Positions 60,801 through 64,000 of a DNA stretch of 64,000 bases are shown piece by piece; the stretch's first letter is position 1; every line of letters begins with the position of its first letter. Source of the DNA: Clitoria ternatea. Lineage: Eukaryota; Streptophyta; Magnoliopsida; Fabales; Fabaceae. The stretch is taken from assembly GCA_037962975.1 (NCBI GenBank), contig CM075675.1:5528001-5592000 (forward strand). Direction: 5' to 3'. The translations under genes and the position numbers were made by a program. The notes beneath the pieces were generated by a model. It was given only the letters and a program-made list of their open reading frames with translations. It did not search any database and was not told where the DNA came from.

Positions 60801-62358
60801 AAAGGCCCTACGCCTATCATATATGATGACAAAGGAGTTGGAATTGATTGAACAGTTTCGCGATTTGAATCTGGCAGTAACACCAAAAAGGGGAAGCCTT
60901 ATGGTTGGAATGCTAAGAGTTTCAAATGATTTCCTGGAACAAGTCAAAGAAGCTCAAGCCAATGACCAGGAATTACAAGATTTAGCAGAAAGGACAAAAG
61001 AAGGAGTCTCAGAATTTAGCAAGGATGAACATGGGGTGATCAGGTATCAACAGAGACTCTGCATTCCAGTCAACACAAATCTTAAAAGCTCCATCCTTGA
61101 TGAAGCCCACAAAAGTAAATACAGTATCCACCCAGGATCGACCAAGATGTATCAGGACCTGAAGAAATTATTCTGGTGGCAAGGAATGAAAAGGGATATC
61201 GCTGGGTATGTAACAACTTACCTGATGTGTCAGAAGGTAAAGGCGGAACAACAATGACCAAGTAGGACCCTTCGACCTCTGGAGATTCCAGAATGGAAAT
61301 GGGATGAGATTGCTATGGACTTCGTGACCGGACTTCCCAGAACATCAGCTGGATATGATGCTATTTGGGTAATCGTGGATCGATTAACAAAGACCGCTCA
61401 TTTTATCCATGTCAACATGAAGTACTCTCTAGAGAAACTCACCCAGATCTATATCAAGGAAATCGTATGATTACATGGAACACCCACTGCAATTGTGTCT
61501 GACCGAGATCCTCGTTTCACATCACAATTTTGGAAGAGCCTGCAACAAGCTCTAGGAACTCGTCTAAAGTTAAGTTCCGCATATCACCCACAGACAGACG
61601 GACAATCAGAACGGATAATCAAGACTCTTGAAGATCTATTACCTCTTTGTGTCTTAGAACATAGGGGAAGTTGGCAAGAATATCTTCCACTTGTTGAGTT
61701 CACTTACAACAACAGCTACCATGCCAGTATCGGAATGGCCCCCTATGAAGCTTTGTATGGAAGAAAATATCGTACACCTTTATGTTGGTATGAGACTGGT
61801 GAAAAGACGATAATTGGACCAGAGATTATTCAGAAGACTACAGAACAAGTCCGAAATATCCAAATGGCAATGAAGGCTTCACAAGATAGACAAAAGAGTT
61901 ACTAAGACAAACGACGGAAGCCATTGGAATTTGAGGAGGGAAACCATGTATTTCTCAAAGTTACCCCTACCACTGGTGTAGGGAGAGCTCTAAAGGCCAA
62001 GAAGTTAAGTCACAGATACGTAGGACCCTATCAGATTCTGCAAAAGATCAGAACCCATGCGTATCGTATTTCTCTGCCACCCGAGCTAACAAACCTTCAC
62101 AATGTCTTTCATGTTTCCCAACTCCGCAAATATGTACCAAGCCCTGATCATGTTCTAAGTCCTGATCAATTTATTCTGAAAGAAAACCTTACCCTTGAAG
62201 CATCACTGGTTAAGATTGTTGACCGACGTCTCAAACAGCTAAGAGGCAAGGAAATCTCCTTGGTCAAAGTAGTTTGGAGTCAGACAGATGATGGGGACGC
62301 TACTTGGGAAATTGAGGAAAATATCAGAGAATTGTACCCTCAATTATTCCAACTTTGA
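57868..62358 (+). pseudogene. Chromovirus gag-pol, one frame with 11 in-frame stops
   Basis: From the ATG at 57868 a single frame can be followed for 1497 codons with no frameshift. Gag core: PTQFKGGFDPEGAQLWIEHL and TWGRFKTEFLAKYFP. Two zinc knuckles near 58650-58750 (CYICGGPHRAMNC and CIICGRAGHREEEC). Protease DSGATHSFIS near 59050. Reverse transcriptase near 59590-60090 with FIDDIL. RNase H near 60460-60800. Integrase with the acidic residues in MDFVTGLP, SDRDPRF and SERI, and a C-terminal chromodomain-like segment (VKVVWSQ to YPQLF). In-frame stops begin at 58528, 58543, 58768, 58798, 58984, 59002, 59530, 60616, 61255, 61468 and 61903. Several fit C-to-T or G-to-A change at conserved Arg, Trp or Gln codons. 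The catalytic Asp of RT motif A is Asn (59839-59841). Not functional. Confidence 0.9.
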
Positions 62359-62377
62359 ATTTCATGACGAAATTCCT

Positions 62378-62392
62378 AAAGGGGGAGGAGAA
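62378..62392 (+). other. Polypurine tract of the chromovirus
   Basis: AAAGGGGGAGGAGAA directly precedes the right LTR, 19 bases after the gag-pol stop. Confidence 0.9.
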
Positions 62393-63387
62393 TGTAACAT
62401 CCCTATTTTTAGAAACAGTTTTAACCTTGTAATTTTGAATTATGGAAGGTTTGTAAGTAAGAATAAGTCAATAAATACCCTGTAGATGGTCTGTGGTATC
62501 TCAGAAATTTCATTTTTATGCATAATAATGGAATTTATATAGACCATTAATGAAATTATGCAAATTCCGAGTGAAAAAGGGCTCTGTTCCGAGTAACAGA
62601 GAGAAATTCCGAGTGAATGATTAGAAATTCCGAGTGAAGGATGGAATTCCGAGTAAGTGTCATGCTTTCCGAGTAAAACATGACCGAGAGGGCTACTACC
62701 GAGTAGAATCATGGCCTCGGAGACAATTGGAGTGAAGTGTGTTCAAGAGAACCACTTCTGGGAGAAATCCCGAATCCAAACAACCTTGAGTGACTCATTT
62801 CCGAGTCAAACCTTAGCATGTTTCCTTTATCCGAGTGATGAAAGGCTCAAGAGGATTCCGAGAAGAATTAACACAGAATTGAGTGTAACTCCGAGTGAGT
62901 AGATACCGATTGAGGAAATTCGTATGGTTGTCCAGAAGAACTTGGGAACAACTTCACCGAGTGGAAGACCTTGTGCTGGGTAGATCACTCGAGTGGAAGA
63001 GAAAGAGTTTAGAATAAATGCCGAGTGAAAGTTAACCAGCTAATATGTCAATCCTAAAATGAGGTTCCGAGTGAGTGGACGAGTTTTACCGAGTGAGACT
63101 GGCTAAGAGTAGACACGGATTTAGGATGACTTAACCGAGTGGGAATCTGAGAGACTTTGAATCGGTTTGAATCAGACCGGATTAAGTCCCTCCAAAGAAA
63201 GGAAACAGTAGAAATTACTGAGTTCTCCTCAGCTGGACTCGGAAGTAGAATTCCAGTCGGCTTAGAGGCTGACCGAGTGGAATTCCACTCGGTATTCAGT
63301 GTCAGAATTGACGTGTTGACTCCAATTTTGTCTTTTAGTGCCTATTTTAATTTATCTAATCCAATCATGCGCCCTATAGCTTGTAGG
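62393..63387 (+). repeat. Right LTR of the chromovirus (5' part, interrupted)
   Basis: Matches 53668-54661 with nine differences, then stops after ...ttgtagg where the left LTR continues with cggccag. A different LTR-type sequence begins at 63388. The remainder should lie beyond that insertion, outside the window. Confidence 0.9.
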
Positions 63388-64000
63388 TGTAACATCCTAA
63401 AAATTTTATTCTCATGTATAATCATTTTGATTTAGACCATCAATGATATTATCCATTTTATCTCAACTTTCTACATAAATTTTTGGTTAGGACAACATCT
63501 TCAATTTAACCTTTTACCATGGTAAATAATTTTAACTTTATACCTTTGGTAAAAGTTAATCAAATAATTTATTACCTATTTCCTTAGTTATTAATTTCCT
63601 TGGCTTTTCCAATTACTCTCATCAAATTGCCACATACTCCACTCAAAATGCGTCATCTTGTACATATTTTAATTGTTAGTTAGAGTCCGAATTTAGAAAT
63701 CTTTCCAACTACAAAGTTGTTCCTCCTTTTCTTATCTTTCCAACAAGACCAAATTTGTTAAATGCCATTAAGATATGAGAGAGATATGCCCAAAATACCG
63801 AAACAGTGTCAGAATTGATATTTTATTTCAATCATATCATCTTGTACATATTTTAATACCTTGTTAGAGTCCGAATTTGAAAAAGTGGTAAATTACAAAG
63901 TTGTTCCTTGTTGTCTTATCTTTCCAACAAGACCACATTTGTTAAAATCCATTAAGATATGAGAGAGATATGCCTAAAATACCAAAACAGTGTCAGAATT
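63388..64000 (+). mobile_element. Start of a nested LTR-type insertion (runs off the window)
   Basis: Begins TGTAACATCCTAAAAATTTT exactly where chromovirus LTR similarity stops, after gtagg, so the insertion postdates the chromovirus. The TG start and TGTAACATCC form suggest another LTR of the same broad type. It holds a tandem repeat of about 184 bases (63653-63836 and 63837 to the window end) sharing tcatcttgtacatattttaa and aagatatgagagagatatgc. No coding sequence within the window. Confidence 0.65.

Larger units (their letters stand above)
53668..64000 (+). mobile_element. Chromovirus-type Ty3/gypsy retrotransposon with giant LTRs, interrupted
   Basis: Left LTR 53668-57686, primer site 57691-57702, gag-pol 57868-62358, polypurine tract 62378-62392, right LTR from 62393, interrupted at 63388 by another element. 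Pol order is protease, reverse transcriptase, RNase H, integrase, and a C-terminal chromodomain-like segment. That segment, the initiator-Met primer site and the 4-kb LTRs point to the Tekay/Del group of chromoviruses. Over about 995 comparable bases the two LTRs differ at nine positions, eight of them transitions, so insertion is recent or the LTRs were homogenised. Confidence 0.88.

Noticed and set aside
45395..63387. An endogenous pararetrovirus (caulimovirus-like) integration
   Set aside because: All reverse transcriptase and integrase text fits Ty1/copia or Ty3/gypsy order with LTRs; no movement-protein-like frame is present and integrases are.
1..64000. CRISPR arrays, operons, riboswitches and bacterial-type terminators
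   Set aside because: The window is plant nuclear DNA; the tandem arrays seen are degenerate and lie within LTR elements.

Overview
The window is nuclear DNA of a flowering plant, almost certainly a eudicot. The evidence is AT-rich non-coding sequence, spliced genes with GT-AG introns, a plant-type DUF89 phosphatase gene, a domesticated hAT-type gene, and dense nested Ty1/copia and Ty3/gypsy LTR retrotransposons. The repeat style is compatible with a legume, but nothing here proves that. No bacterial-style operons, CRISPR arrays, tRNA genes or functional rRNA genes were seen.

Only two host genes are supported. (1) 5569-8043 (-) is an intronless 824-residue protein with a BED-type zinc finger, a degenerate hAT/DUF659 RNase H-like core and a hAT-type C-terminus; it looks like a domesticated transposase. 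(2) 39278-44984 (-) is a 12-exon gene whose spliced product is 367 residues and collinear with the plant single-domain DUF89 metal-dependent phosphatase family (At2g17340 type). I joined its exons by reading frame, splice sites and family similarity; no single open frame shows it.

Layout. 1-9472: intergenic DNA, one MITE and the hAT-derived gene. 9473-12046: a non-coding LTR element (LARD-like, distantly related to the Tat-type gypsy family at 45 kb), with a Cassandra-type LTR carrying a 5S rRNA-derived domain replacing part of its left LTR. 12-20 kb: AT-rich DNA with a SINE-like and a MITE-like relic. 20360-26060: a diverged LTR-like repeat (family A) interrupted by two solo LTRs (20793-21682, Tat type; 22533-25827, a 3.3-kb LTR with a 5-bp target duplication). 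26-31 kb: AT-rich DNA with an unassigned degenerate fragment. 31-38 kb: a CACTA-like relic, family B (paralogue of A), a Tat-type LTR fragment, a dead copia gag-pro fragment, a LINE-type RNase H scrap and MITEs. 39-45 kb: the DUF89 gene, with two repeat relics in its largest intron. 45395-48157: a Tat-type gypsy element (LTR, primer site, broken gag) truncated at a junction containing templated filler DNA. 48157-53459: a defective Ty1/copia element (-). 53668 onward: a chromovirus-type gypsy element with a 4.0-kb left LTR, gag-pol in one uninterrupted frame but with 11 in-frame stops, and a right LTR interrupted at 63388 by another LTR-type sequence that runs off the window.

The most notable observations are: the chromovirus has LTRs about 99% identical in the compared part but a heavily stopped gag-pol and a substituted catalytic Asp, suggesting it was already defective when it inserted; its LTR carries two oppositely oriented arrays of one heptamer (CCGAGTG in U3, CACTCGG in U5) that would be complementary across the ends of the genomic RNA; the Cassandra 5S-derived domain; and the interleaved-duplication repair junction. 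I found no convincing new host pathway; the unusual biology here lies in the mobile elements.
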